This document shows positions 23,156 through 34,600 of a DNA stretch of 64,000 nt, piece after piece (the first letter of the stretch is position 1; the number at the start of each line of letters is the position of its first letter). The stretch lies in the NCBI RefSeq assembly GCF_047496725.1, contig NC_132983.1, positions 1,573,501 through 1,637,500 on the forward strand. The letters are read 5' to 3'. The DNA is from Anoplolepis gracilipes (taxonomy: Eukaryota; Arthropoda; Insecta; Hymenoptera; Formicidae). The notes under the pieces were generated by a model. The model was not told the origin of the DNA and did no database searches. It saw only the letters and a list, made by a program, of their open reading frames with translations. Both the position numbers and the translations under genes were made by a program.

Positions 23156-26100
23156 TTATTTATTTTCATTATAAAATAATGTCGAGTATAAAGATCCTAA
23201 AGTATGAATATTTGCCAGCAATACTAAGCGGAGAGTATCTGTAAAGCGTGTATTGGGCGATGACGTATCGATGTCCCTCCAAGCTATATTGGCGCCTTCG
23301 CTGCGCGTGAATAACGCCGGAGACGGTACATTCTCGCGCATGTACGCCCATAGACATTCTCTCATTATCGTATTTATCTGCAATGCAAATTGGAGATACC
23401 GTTTATCAAGTGTATCTTACTGAAATATCGATTGCAGGAATCGAGAATTTGTACCTGGTGCGGCTGTAAAACGGGCAGAAGGTCCCTAATACTCGCCAAT
23501 GGTGGCGGTAATAATTGGCCAAGCGCCATTATATTGACGAGCGAAACGCCTTCCTCCGTATTCCAATTAGCCATCACGGTTGCGGTGATGCCTCTCAGTA
23601 AAACGGAACAATACGCTAACGCTGGTCTGTACCAGGCGGTCAATTCTAGCAACGTCCATAGTAGAGGTACATCCTTAAACTTGCGACGGATTTGCAAATC
23701 CCTCTCTATCGTCACCTGTCACACAATCGAAATCGTATTATTTCATTGCACCGTAACAAACGGCTTAACAGAAGCCATTTTAGCTGAACAATGAAAATTA
23801 CTTTTGTAAACTCCTCGTCAGGCCATGGGAGGCCATTGTACATAACGTCAGGGGACACCAATTCAACCAACAACAAGCTAACCATTGTCAGAGCGTCCAA
23901 GTTGACAGGATATCGCTCTGACTCCTGGTTACTGCAACAAGCCTAGAAAATATTCAAACTAACCGTTAGGCTGTTTAATGCATATGATAAATTTTTTTGT
24001 TTGTCGAATTTCTCTTTACCTTTATAACGTCTATTAATAACATTTTGTTCAAGGCTATAGTTTCCTTGTCGATTGAATTCTCCTGCAATGGTTTCCGCGG
24101 ACCGTGTCCTATCACACCAGCGTGAAACACCGATGAATGTCGCTGTGCCAACATAGTACTCGTTACCTGCAAAAGAAATCATATAAATAAATAAAAAAAT
24201 ATATATATTTATATATATATTTATATATTGTATATAAATATATATCAAATCAATTCACAATATTAATAAGATGTTGCTACATATGCAACACATCTATCAT
24301 TTATAAGATTTTTTAAAATCATATTTTTGTATATCTTTGCATATATATATATATATATATATACCTGTTTATGATTTTGATGTAACAATAATGGCTCTTC
24401 GAAACGGGGTTCAAATTTTTCCTTTGCACCAAAGTACTTTGCCTGCTCGTTATCGATACTGTTCCCTAGTATCTCTCTGAGAGCCAGCACACGCGCGCAA
24501 GGAGAATAACACGTCAGATCCTTCAATAAGTGACAAACCATCTTCACTCCTTGTTCCTTTTTTATGATATCTAAGGAAAGTGGATTATTTTTTATATTAT
24601 TGCCTAGAGAAATGAAAGACATTTGATGGTTTTATTTACCTCTTTGTGCAATGCACAGAAAGAAATATTGGATGACTGCCCTTGTCAATTTCAGTACGAG
24701 TTCCACATTGAGAATATAATCTTTTTCAGACGTGCTTAACAGATCCAACAAAATAACGATATCGTTGGCCAAGTCGAAGTCGTCGGTTCTCATCAACAAA
24801 GAAGATATTTGATACAAATTAGATCTAAGGGCTCTGGTAATCATCTTCGATTGTAAAATCGCCGCCTTATTTGACTTTTCCCACCTTAATGAAATATATA
24901 AAAGAAATTACAATTATCATATCAAACTATGTATATGTAAAATATGCATCATTATGTGAAATATTATTGATATACTTGCTTTAACATTATAGTGAGATTT
25001 TTAAATAACTGTCTCGAATCCTCCTCATTTATGACATTTTTATAGTATATCTCTCTAAGTGCTTGTTCCAAGATCTGCGTAAGATAATCGTGACCAGCAA
25101 GGATGTTTTCGGTTCCAGATTTGTTCGCGGGAAATAGTACAATGTTGTTGGTGATAAGATGTATCAGGGCTGCGAGATGGAACGTCGTTGGCGCCTTCAC
25201 CAGCATGTGGGACGCCATAGAAACAACTATGTTTGGACTTTGACTTCTCAGAAAGCATAACAATCTAACAGCCGTTTGCACGCGTAGTGGATTGTAGTTC
25301 AATAACATTGGCACTAACATCGATATCTCTTGTTTGACAGAACTCAGGAGAGCAATATTGGTAGATTGCGGTCCGTGGGTCCTCAATAAAAGATCTATTT
25401 CTTGTAGAATCAATTCCAGTATCTCTCGACAGACATTTTTCACACTTTGCGCCGCGTTAACGCTGTGATAGCCGACGTTGCTCGTGTTTAGACTCGTATC
25501 TAGTAGAATATTGATTATTTGCGATGCGCCCTGTTCGCATCCTAACACCAGGTGCACCATCAAGTCTATTAAGGCTGCTGGTTGATTGTTGAAGTATTTG
25601 CACCAGTCTGTTGCAAACAATGCCAGACGCGGTATGACATCGGGTCTCACTGTAAAAATTTATATAGTTAATCATAATTCACAAAAAAATATAATTTCTA
25701 CTTAGAAACTTACATGTCTGTAACACATTGTTGGTCATCGCTTTCAAAAGAGTTTGCGAGAGCGAGGCTAGATTCAAAAGAAATGGTACCGTGGCCAATT
25801 TCTGTTTTTTGGTATCTTCATCAAGATTCACATCTTCGTCTAAACTCCACTATAAAAAAATTATAACAAGTACATCAATTAATTTTCAAATTGGATACTG
25901 ATATATGCCTATATTTTTTTAGCAACAATGCTACAACGTATAACAATCTGTCAAAGCTTGCCTCAAACAAATCTAGCAGGGCTTTTCTGATATCTTGAAA
26001 ATGGCTACCTGCCAAATGTCCCAATATGCCTACAACGGAATTTAATTTTGGATTCTTAACATTATGTTCATAGCCCATGGCACAAAAATCTTTCAATCCG

Positions 26101-26918
26101 CATGATAGCACCCTAGTGATCACAGTATTCGGAAAACAGCTGCCCACATGAGCAACCACCCAATCAAAATATGGACTATGAAGCACGCTAGTATCTAACA
26201 AGGCTTTAATACAAGACTCTGTGTCAGAGTGCATAAGACACTGCAAACACTGCGCCGTAATGTCTATCAGGGTTCGCGTTGCACGGCATGACATCCACTG
26301 CTGCAGGAAATCATTGATCCCAGCATCGACAGGCAAATTGCGACGTTTTGAATAATCAGAGGACACTTTGCCTGTGAAAGAAATGTGTTAGTCGAAATTG
26401 TATTTCACTTTTGTTCTACTGTACATCAAATATATACCGAGTAAATCCAACGACCATGCTGATATGATAGGCGCCCAGGCTTCTGGGTTTCCATTTATAA
26501 AACTGCTTAGAACAGTGTGAATCTCTGCTATGATGCTCTCTTCAGCTATCGGTACATTTTGATTTGTCTACAAAAATTTATATTATTATTATTATATTTC
26601 ATATTATTTTATATATTATATATCATTATTATTAATTTATATTATTGTTGACATGTTTGTAAGGGATTTGAACGAAGGGTGTTATTGACATACCTCGATC
26701 TGACGAACGTATTTGGACACGGCGGCGAAAAATACATTGCAAAAATATTCGAGTACGGCGTCCCTGGCCGCGGGTACGTTTTTCAGCAGAAATAACGCCG
26801 TACGTGTCACATCTTGCGTGTTCGCGCTGTGAGAAGGCCTAGACACGGCACCGGAGATAAATTTTCTAACCTCGGCCAGAATGTCCTGGGGCGACAAAGT
26901 CGCCGAATTGTGCAGCAT
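23156..26918 (-). CDS. IntS5: Integrator complex subunit 5, 11 exons
   Basis: Minus-strand coding exons are 26694-26918, 26438-26567, 25899-26371, 25714-25849, 24980-25649, 24640-24884, 24365-24603, 24020-24166, 23802-23942, 23455-23715 and 23156-23377. All phases agree and give 962 residues, near the roughly 1000 usual for IntS5. The protein is alpha-helical (HEAT/ARM-like). The N-terminus reads SPQDILAEVRKFISG and the C-terminus FTDTLRLVLLANIHTLG. Integrator binds RNA polymerase II, cleaves nascent snRNA 3' ends and attenuates transcription; IntS5 is a structural subunit near IntS2. Two splice sites are unusual. The intron 24885-24979 fits in frame only with a GC donor (GCAAGT). The intron 23378-23454 uses a weak GTACAA donor and is 77 bases long. 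The name rests on remembered family sequence, not a search. Confidence 0.85.
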
Positions 26919-27080
26919 TCTCGAATTGTCAATAATAATGCTTCAGTTATCAAACATCGGGCAATTGTATTCGCATTTCCAATTAATTCGATCAAATTAA
27001 ATTCATCGAATCAGTGTCAAAAGCACTGTGGCATGGTCGATTAAAAGGTTATATTGCTCTCCATTTTTATATATATATAT
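26919..27080 (-). promoter_or_regulatory. Upstream region of IntS5
   Basis: This short region between the IntS5 start codon and a TA tract at 27070-27090 must hold its 5' UTR and core promoter. No TATA box stands out. It is a positional inference only. Confidence 0.3.
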
Positions 27081-27150
27081 ATATATATACAGGGTGTTCA
27101 AAAAATATGTATCTACTTTGGTGTAAAAAAAAAGATTTTCTTCAGGGAAA
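27070..27150. mobile_element. Solo MITE end next to a TA tract
   Basis: A (TA)n tract runs straight into acagggtgttcaaaaaat, the typical terminus of short insect DNA transposons. No matching inverted end is visible before the next gene, so this is a truncated or decayed element. Confidence 0.45.
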
Positions 27151-27480
27151 TTTTTGTTTGTAAAATTCTATGAGTGATCTCTTCGCTCTTGGTTATATTT
27201 TTTTTATAAAAAATTATAAAATATATTTATAATTATAAAAAAAAGAATTGGAGTAATAGTTCAATACACTTGGAATATAAGATTAAAAACTTATATTTAA
27301 AAGATTAATATTATAAAATGTCTTGTTTCAACTAACTTATATGTATATACTTCAGATATAAATAACGAGGAAGGAATTATTCTTGAGAGTGAAAGGCCAG
27401 TCTTCAAATAGTCATAAAATGTAAGTATACAAATGTAAAAATCAGAGAATATAAAATTTGATCATCACACCAAGAATGTT

Positions 27481-27830
27481 TTAACGTCTCTTCTTCTTCT
27501 CTTGTTTGCGTGGCCGATGAGGTCTCCTTGGTGTTACTTGAGGACTGTTTTCAGAACATTCTACATCACTTGGATCATCCTGCAATTGTAACAATTATTA
27601 CAGTAGGCATAATGAACAAATTACATCCTCAGCAACTTGACATAATCACAAGATGATACCTTTAAAGCTGCCACACCATCGGATGGACCTGCCTGATATA
27701 TTACTATGGATAACAAGCATATAATTTGGAATACTGCGCCAACATAGAGGCCAAATCTCAACAATTGCTCAAACAGAGTTTCTTCTGCCGGCAGTAAAAG
27801 GCGTTTGAACTGTGGATCTGCATCCGCCAT
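27481..27830 (-). CDS. MANBAL / anon-73B1 family small membrane protein (UPF0239)
   Basis: Two minus-strand exons, 27660-27830 and 27481-27579, join in phase 0 across a GTATCA donor and a TTGCAG acceptor and encode 89 residues. The protein starts MADADPQFKRLLLP and continues ETLFEQLLRFGLYVGAVFQI. One hydrophobic span follows (FQIICLLSIVIY, near residues 34-46), then an acidic-polar stretch. The tail is strongly basic (RRPHRPRKQEKKKRR). This layout and the LLRFGLYVGAVFQ motif fit the UPF0239 family (vertebrate MANBAL, fly anon-73B1), whose members are about 85-90 residues long. The cellular role of the family is not established. The gene lies head-to-head with the island that probably starts the UpSET transcript. 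Confidence 0.88.
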
Positions 27831-28500
27831 TTCTACAAATGAAAAAAAAATATTAGTTGAATGATCATTTTCACTTATACCAGATTAGATAAAAATTTAT
27901 TATATAGTAAAGAAGATAATGTATTTGTAAGTTGTGTTTAAACTCGATCAAACGATTATTTTTCATTGAAAAAAAAATGCAATAAGTACTGTTATACTCT
28001 CTTATAATCAAAATTAAAACATTACTTCAACATTACACCGAAATATCATATCTCGTTCGAATAGAATTGCGGACGCGTTCATAATGATTCGAAACATCCG
28101 GTCATTCGCGAATTCATTCTCTTGACGCACTATTATTTTTTTCTCTTTTTCAATGACATTCCATTCTCTTTATTCGTACTTTTTCTTTCCTCGTCCAGGG
28201 AATCTCGCGATTCTTTCGAACGATCTATCATATCTCGCCAATAGGAGCAATTTTTCGATGATACCTGCTGATACTTGCTTAATCGCGTCGGTACATGGTG
28301 TTCCGCGATTGTTTATGGGTGTTGGGGATATACATGTATGTACGAGGGTCCAGGAAATCAATAACAAACGACCGGCGACGACGATCGCCGAATTTCACGC
28401 GAAGCGACAAATAGTGCCAACATTACGATGCGCTCCTTTTTTTTTCTTTTTTTTCTTTTTGGCAACTGTCGTCGCTGACAATCGCGAGTGACGTTTCGTA
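27831..28500. other. Spacer upstream of MANBAL
   Basis: AT-rich to about 28050, then mixed composition with T-runs at 28436-28460. It probably contains the MANBAL 5' UTR. Open frames on both strands look like noise. Confidence 0.4.
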
Positions 28501-29400
28501 GAGCGAACACGACTTTTTTTTTTTCAGGATCGGCACAATAATCGGAGTCGCGCTCCCTTCTGTTTTCGCGCCGAATGCAGCCGAATCTGCTCGGTTAGCT
28601 TCGGCCTCGGGGTCATCTCCCCCCCTCTGCCCCTTCGTCTAATACAGCGCATGGCGATCGTGCCTGCCGCGCTCGCCGCCGGATGGCGCTGCGCACGCGC
28701 GTCACGACATCTGTCAGCGGGCGCGAGTACGCCGAGCCAGCTGAGCATCTGTCATCGGCTCGAATTTATACGCGAAAGATTTTATCTCGTCTCGTCGTTT
28801 GTTACGCGCGCGCGACACTCGCATCTTGGATTTGTTTGTGCTAGAATTTAATAAATTGCAATTTGTGTGCAAATGAAGGACATCGAGGCCGAAGACGGCC
28901 AAATATCGCGCACAGGCGGATCCCAGCCGGTTTGAATTTCGCGCGTCGCGACGAAAGCGCCGGAAAGCTAGCTGGGTCGGAGGCTTGGTCGCTAGCAAGT
29001 CCGTGGATGTGAACCTTTGTTTTGTACATTTGCACAAAAGTAATGGCTACCATCTCTAGTTTTCGATTAATGTTTTCCGCGGAGAGCCCGGATTCCCGTG
29101 TTTATCGCGGTATTTAATAACGCAAGATCGGCTTGCGCAACGCGTCGGCGTCGCCCGCGATGCATGCGGTATCCGTACACGCGCTGTTCCGACTGCCTTA
29201 GTGTCATTTTCGTCGAAAAATGCCTGTGTTTACATCCGAGTTACGACTGAGCTTCTGCGTTCCTGTCACATTAAGGTAAGCGACGCTTTCGCGGATCCTT
29301 AAATGTCCGGCAGTGCGACGGGGCCTGGATCGCGAGAACTCGTCCGCAGAAACGCGACGGAGTAGATACTCGTCGACGACACGTACTCTGTCTTCGTCGT

Positions 29401-29439
<39 letters not shown>

Positions 29440-29772
29440 TGATCATCGTCGTCGCTCCTCGTCCTCGTACTACTCGCCCTAGGTATATACCTATTAAAAG
29501 TCGCGAGTTTTAATCCTCGTTTAGCCCCACGACCGGGAAATCGCGCGAGTGTTCGCGAAATTGTCTCGAGAAGCCGAACGAGAGTCCGTCGTACTTAACC
29601 AAAAAAAAAGTTTCATCCTTGCCCGAAGACGGGGCTGCTGCGACGCGGATCCCGGCCTGAGAGAGAAAGAGAGGAACGGGAAAACGCGCTGGTCGCGGTC
29701 ATCGAATCGTCCTCGTCCTCGAGAAATATCCCGCGGGATATAATCCTGTGCATACGCAATTTTTCGTCCCGG
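28500..29772. promoter_or_regulatory. CpG-rich island, probable MANBAL/UpSET divergent promoter
   Basis: This is the most CpG-rich kilobase of the left half. It carries CATCTGTCA(G/T) at 28708 and 28746, the motif also present in the Sec61 alpha island. A (CGA)n tract lies at 29404-29440. The right edge ends in a good Kozak ATG at 29773 with a GTGAGC donor at 29800. Island, short exon and donor together suggest a transcript running rightwards. MANBAL starts 0.7 kb to the left. Confidence 0.55.
29404..29440. repeat. (CGA)n trinucleotide repeat
   Basis: About 12 CGA/GAC units lie within the CpG island, flanked by further imperfect GTC/GAC repeats. The Thr- and Val-run open frames here come from the repeat. 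Confidence 0.9.
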
Positions 29773-29799
29773 ATGGTGGCAACAATGCCTGGTAAAATG
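29773..29799 (+). CDS. Putative first coding exon of the UpSET gene
   Basis: ATG at 29773 (context ccggATGG) gives nine codons, MVATMPGKM, followed by a GTGAGC donor in phase 0. The first strong acceptor before the UpSET body (tttgttgcag, ending at 50273) is also in phase 0, giving GKM-RMVHSPQIAK. This would make a 20.5-kb first intron. The evidence is splice signals, phase and the surrounding CpG island. A different first exon is possible. Confidence 0.45.
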
Positions 29800-29984
29800 G
29801 TGAGCGAGGGCAGGTCAAGCACACGCATCGCGAAATATTTCGGCTCGCGTTTCTTCAAATCGCAAAATACTTTCTTCCTCCGATTACATCGTGATCGCGT
29901 ATTTCGATTTAAATGATTTTTAGGGGAGATAATCCATACATTTTCATCTTTTCCACAACTGAAAAAATCTTTTGGATTCTTTTA

Positions 29985-29985
29985 T

Positions 29986-30020
<35 letters not shown>
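29985..30020. repeat. (GA)n microsatellite
   Basis: About 14 GA units, the first of several GA/CT tracts in the presumed intron. Confidence 0.9.
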
Positions 30021-30023
<3 letters not shown>

Positions 30024-30869
30024 AGAGACTATATACACAGTCTGGATAAAACAATCTTTGAATCCTGTAATTGTAATGGATTACTGCTTTTTTTTTTCTT
30101 AAGGACACTAGATGAATAATATTCTTGACTTTCACAATTTCATCTGTGTTATCTTATATCTCCAGACAACAGATAAATGTCTTTCTTTATTTCTATTCTT
30201 TATTCTATTTATTCGTTAAATCAATTATTGTATTTATTCATAAGTTGGTTTTAGGTATCTTGTCAAGTCTAAATCCAATGGAGGTTTCTTGCGGCATTAA
30301 TAGAATAATTCAATCATCTTAAATAAAAACCAAAGCATCTACTGTACCTCTTTAAAAGATACTTAAGTTTAACTATAGAAAGGTAAGAAACAACACAAGA
30401 AATATAAATACCCATGCAGCACGAATGATAATAGTTTTATTAGCATATAAAACTGTTTTACTGCAAAAACATAAATAGATTCAATGTATACAATTACAAG
30501 GACAAATCCTTCACTAAATTTTTATCATTACGATTCAAAATATATACAAGAATATTTTTTTTTCCCCTAATAAAATGTGTTGAGTCAAACATATTTGTCC
30601 AAAGATACTCTCAGATAATTATATTTATCTTAAATTATCAACAAACCAATGTCAGGATAAAATAACACTATGTAAATAATCATAATATATTAGGGCATTC
30701 TTTTTATATTAAAATTTTTTTTAACACAACAATTTTGACAATTATTTTGTTTTCCATGTTAAGGATAAATGTCGGTGTTTACAGTTAAAAAAAAAAAAAT
30801 GATGTCAATTATAATTTTGTTAGAAAATGAAGATTTTATAGATCTAACCTAAGCGATTAGAAGAAGCAA

Positions 30870-31130
30870 TGAATGACGATCGAAAAACTATTTCACGGCG
30901 GGAATAGAAAAATGTTGCCAGGCGGCGCTCGTTTCGCTCGTTGGCGGCCATATTGCCAATTTGCCCTGCCCGTCCCCCGACCACCCCTCGCCCGACTACC
31001 CCTCCGCCCCCGCGCACGCGTACGATGGCCTCTCACCAGCCCTCCACTCGTCCACCTTTATAGGATCTTTTCACGAGTGCACGATTCCTCGTACTCTTGT
31101 CTCTTCTATTTTCCCTCTCGCCGGCATTTT
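30870..31130. promoter_or_regulatory. GC-rich island inside the intron, possible alternative promoter
   Basis: A sharp rise in G+C follows AT-rich DNA. It carries GGCGGCCAT at 30943-30951, which resembles the YY1/Pleiohomeotic core, and a C-rich stretch (31000-31020). It ends in a long CT tract. It could be a second promoter or an enhancer; there is no direct evidence of transcription. Confidence 0.3.
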
Positions 31131-31134
31131 TTCT

Positions 31135-31141
31135 CTCTCTC

Positions 31142-31203
<62 letters not shown>
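31135..31203. repeat. (CT)n microsatellite
   Basis: About 33 CT units with one CG interruption. The Ser-Leu and Arg-Glu open frames over it are artefacts. Confidence 0.95.
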
Positions 31204-31205
<2 letters not shown>

Positions 31206-31316
31206 CGCCAAGTTTCCTCGTTCTTGTCGCTATGAAAGCATACCCTTTAGGCATATTTAGTGCGTCCTCGTGTTCAGACAATTAGTATGACAAAAGTTGA
31301 ACCGCGTGAATCATAT

Positions 31317-31820
31317 ATAATATATACACGGAGAAATTTCAAGATTTTTCTGACATATGTTCTCTCAGAAAATATACATCTTGGGAAAACCTGGAATTCT
31401 CAGGGAATTAAAAAAAATTTTTTTTTTTTTTGTGAAAATATAATCCTTGATTTAATCTTATATATTGTAAATTATAAATTTATATCTATTTCTATTATAT
31501 GTTCGATGTCTTTACAAAATATTGAATGTGCAATATATATTCTTTATTTTAATTTTTAGTGATAAAAAAGACGAAAGTGTTGGATATAAGTTGAAAATTT
31601 TTATCTTAATGAAAGCTATTCAATTTTTTTTTTTTTTTTTTTTTTGCTAAATTTTCAATACATTTGTAAATTTAGCACTTCTTTATTTTTTCCTTCGTAT
31701 TACGTACGATAAAAAAACAATTATTTTAAAAAACCGCATCAAAAAAGTATCTTGAATTTTGAATAAAAATACTGAAGGATCAGAGAACTTTTTTTATGAG
31801 ATTCGAATAGACACTCTGTC
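31317..31820. mobile_element. Dispersed ~500-bp element, copy 1
   Basis: The order of landmarks is cctggaattctcaggga, then tatattgtaaattataaat, then acaaaatattgaatgtgcaa, then ttcgtattacgtacgata, ending in gattcgaatagacactctg. The same landmarks in the same order recur at 33.6, 40.5, 41.9 and 47.2 kb. There is no coding capacity. Confidence 0.75.
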
Positions 31821-33257
31821 TCGGAGCGAGATAGACAGCTGGTCTGATGACACAAAAAAATCAGCGACGTTTGACTGCTTCTCATCACGCATTGTCACAT
31901 AGTATATTTTTCTTATCTTATTACTTTGACAAATCGAAAAGAAGTCTCTATAAATTTTTACTGCTTTTCGAATCACAGACAGATCTGTTGTACATGGTGT
32001 TCGACATTAGGCAAAGAATAAAGTGTCATTTCGCGTTTCAGGCCCGGATATAATAAAATTTCGTTCGAAATCCGTGTCCCTTTCCCGTTCCGGGATTCCA
32101 TTCGCCGTGAGATTTATCCGCGAAATGTTGGCCACACTCGTTTCATCCACTCTTCTACCCCGGATTTACATCCGCGCAGATCTATATTCCTATTTTTAGA
32201 CAAGCAGCGCGCACACGCCGGGCCGACTCCGAGCCCCGGTGCCACGAACGATACGCCGGAAGTGAAATATTAAACAAGACGGCGCGCTGTCTATCCGCGC
32301 TATAACCGCTGCACTTAATCACCGTTCTAGTAACGTCATTGAAGAATTTAACGCGATGCCAATCCATCTATTTTATTTATTTTTTTTTAAGAGACGGAGA
32401 GAGAGAGAGAGAGACAGGAGTGATCGCGCGAGCGCGCGGCTCAGGAAATAAATTATAAATTAAATTTAATGAAATGCATGCGTTAGCGATACTTTAGATA
32501 ATAATTTTCATAATTTATCGGATAAATTTCCGCGAGCGGGATTGATCTCGCCACCAAAGTGTTGAAATCGGGAAGTTAATTAATAGGTCGATCTCGCGCT
32601 ATCGCTTCGAGTGCATTCGATTAATGCGCTATTGATTTGCTTGACTCTATTACGCGGTGTGCATCCATGCACGAATCAATTATCGATCAGTTTATCCGAA
32701 GCCGTAGGCGCTGCTTTCACGGGTACTATAAACGCCAATTTGAACTGTGTTTCACAACACCGTACAACAGTCGATTACTTACAGTACATACTTTTTTTTT
32801 ATGCAATGGGCGAAATAAACAGAATAGCGAAATATTTTCATCGAAATATATTCCTCTCAATGAGTTTTATGCAGCACATTTGTATAGATAAATTCTTCTA
32901 TAATAATTTTATGAATTTTTAATTTGCAGAGTAGAATCAATTTCGGATAGTAAGAATTAAAAGTTGAAATAAAATGCAAAATTGCATACTTGACATTTAA
33001 ATATTATACACTTTATTATAACAATATTACATTTCAGAGATTAAATCATTAAAATTGATTCTGATCGATCCGAACACAAGATAGTGTGATTATATTGGTA
33101 TCTCTTTTTTTTCTTTTTAATCTGAAAATTTGTGCATTTAAATATTTTCTGTATCGACGACAAAATCGTCTTTGCGTGGGCGAGTGGCCGACGATGGTGT
33201 TCGCGAGGTGAAATCGTATCGACCGCGAAGGAAAGGAAGTCGCGCGAGTGAGCGAGA

Positions 33258-33296
33258 CACACACACACAAACACACACACACACACACACACAGAG
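33258..33296. repeat. (CA)n microsatellite
   Basis: About 17 CA units with one interruption, following a CpG-containing patch. Confidence 0.9.
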
Positions 33297-33626
33297 ACAA
33301 AACATACATATAGAGTCAGATTAAACGCTCTTTGAATTTATTCTCATACAATTCACGAGAGAAAGCACAATAACAATATTATTATTATCGATATTACAAT
33401 AAGGCGATAATACTATTATTGCCCTCACGGCCAAGAATATTATTTCTAAAGCATCGATGTAATAATTCTGCTCTTTGATGGCTAGAATTATTCAGCGTCC
33501 TTTCTGGTGTACTTTATTATTTTTATTTTTATAAAAAAGTAAATTTATAGGAAGGAGAGATAAATATAAAAGTTAAATATAATATAAAATTAAATATAAA
33601 AGTTAAATATAATAGCGATCAAATAG

Positions 33627-34226
33627 CAGGGTGTATACACTCTAGAAAAAAATGGAATTCTCAGAGAATTTAAAAAAAATTCTCTGTGATAATTTTGCTC
33701 TTATACTGTAAATATATTATAAATATATATCTATCCCTTGTTTATATTTAATGTTTTAACACAGTATTGAATATATGATAGATATTTTTTATTTTAATTT
33801 TTAATAATAAAAAATGAAAGTTATGAAAGTTAAAATTACATTAACGGAAGCTATTAAGTTTTTTTCAGTATATTTATATCTAATATTATTATCTAATACA
33901 ATTGAAATTAAATTAGCCTTAAGATATTAAATATAAACAAAGGTAGATATATATTTATAATTCGCAATATTATCAGAGAGAATTTTGTAAAAAAATCCAC
34001 GAGAATTCCTTGATTTTTTCAAGTGGAAAAAAATTCCCTGAAAATTAAGCGGCTTTGTATTTTTTCTTCGTATGAGCGAAAAGCATTAGAAAACGGGTAC
34101 GATAAAAAAATTATTAAAAAAAAAATTACATAATAAAATGTTGAAAATATTCTTTTTATCTGGAATTTTGCAGAAAAATACCTGAAAGATAGGGAATTTT
34201 CTCACAAGGTTTGAATAGACACCCTC
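33627..34226. mobile_element. Dispersed ~500-bp element, copy 2 (longest)
   Basis: It starts cagggtgtatacactctaga and ends ttgaatagacaccctcta. The two ends form a short terminal inverted repeat (AGGGTGTNTA). The interior landmarks match copy 1 (ggaattctcagagaattt, aatattgaatatatgat). This copy best defines the element as a MITE. Confidence 0.75.
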
Positions 34227-34253
34227 TAATAGTAGTTATTCAGTGAGACGACA

Positions 34254-34255
<2 letters not shown>

Positions 34256-34331
<76 letters not shown>
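34256..34331. repeat. (CT)n microsatellite
   Basis: A perfect CT tract of about 37 units begins right after copy 2 of the dispersed element. Confidence 0.95.
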
Positions 34332-34334
<3 letters not shown>

Positions 34335-34539
34335 TTCGACGCCAAGCGTGTACGTCAGCAGCAGCGCCCGAGCCCGAGCCCGAAGAAGAGGCGGCCGCGA
34401 AGGGCATCGCGTTTCCCCTCACGCGGCTTTAACCTTAACCCGGGCCGTTTCGGCGAGCGATCGATAGGCTGCATTCTCTGCGGTCCGTCATCGCCGCCGT
34501 ATGGATCCTAATTGCGGCGCGACTGGCGATTGACTTTTA

Positions 34540-34600
34540 AACCGGCACCGTGCATAATTCATGAGTCATGCAAATCCCAATCAGCGCGCGCGCGCCCCTT
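34540..34600. promoter_or_regulatory. Candidate enhancer: AP-1 site fused to an octamer
   Basis: TGAGTCA at 34562-34568 runs into ATGCAAAT at 34568-34575, sharing one base. These are full consensus AP-1 and POU-octamer sites inside a GC-rich island (34340-34720). This is a motif observation only. Confidence 0.3.

Noticed and set aside
31033..31285. Ser-Leu and Arg-Glu rich open frames
   Set aside because: They come from a CT/GA microsatellite.
34240..34467. Open frames over a CT tract
   Set aside because: Low-complexity artefact with no homologous protein signal outside the repeat.
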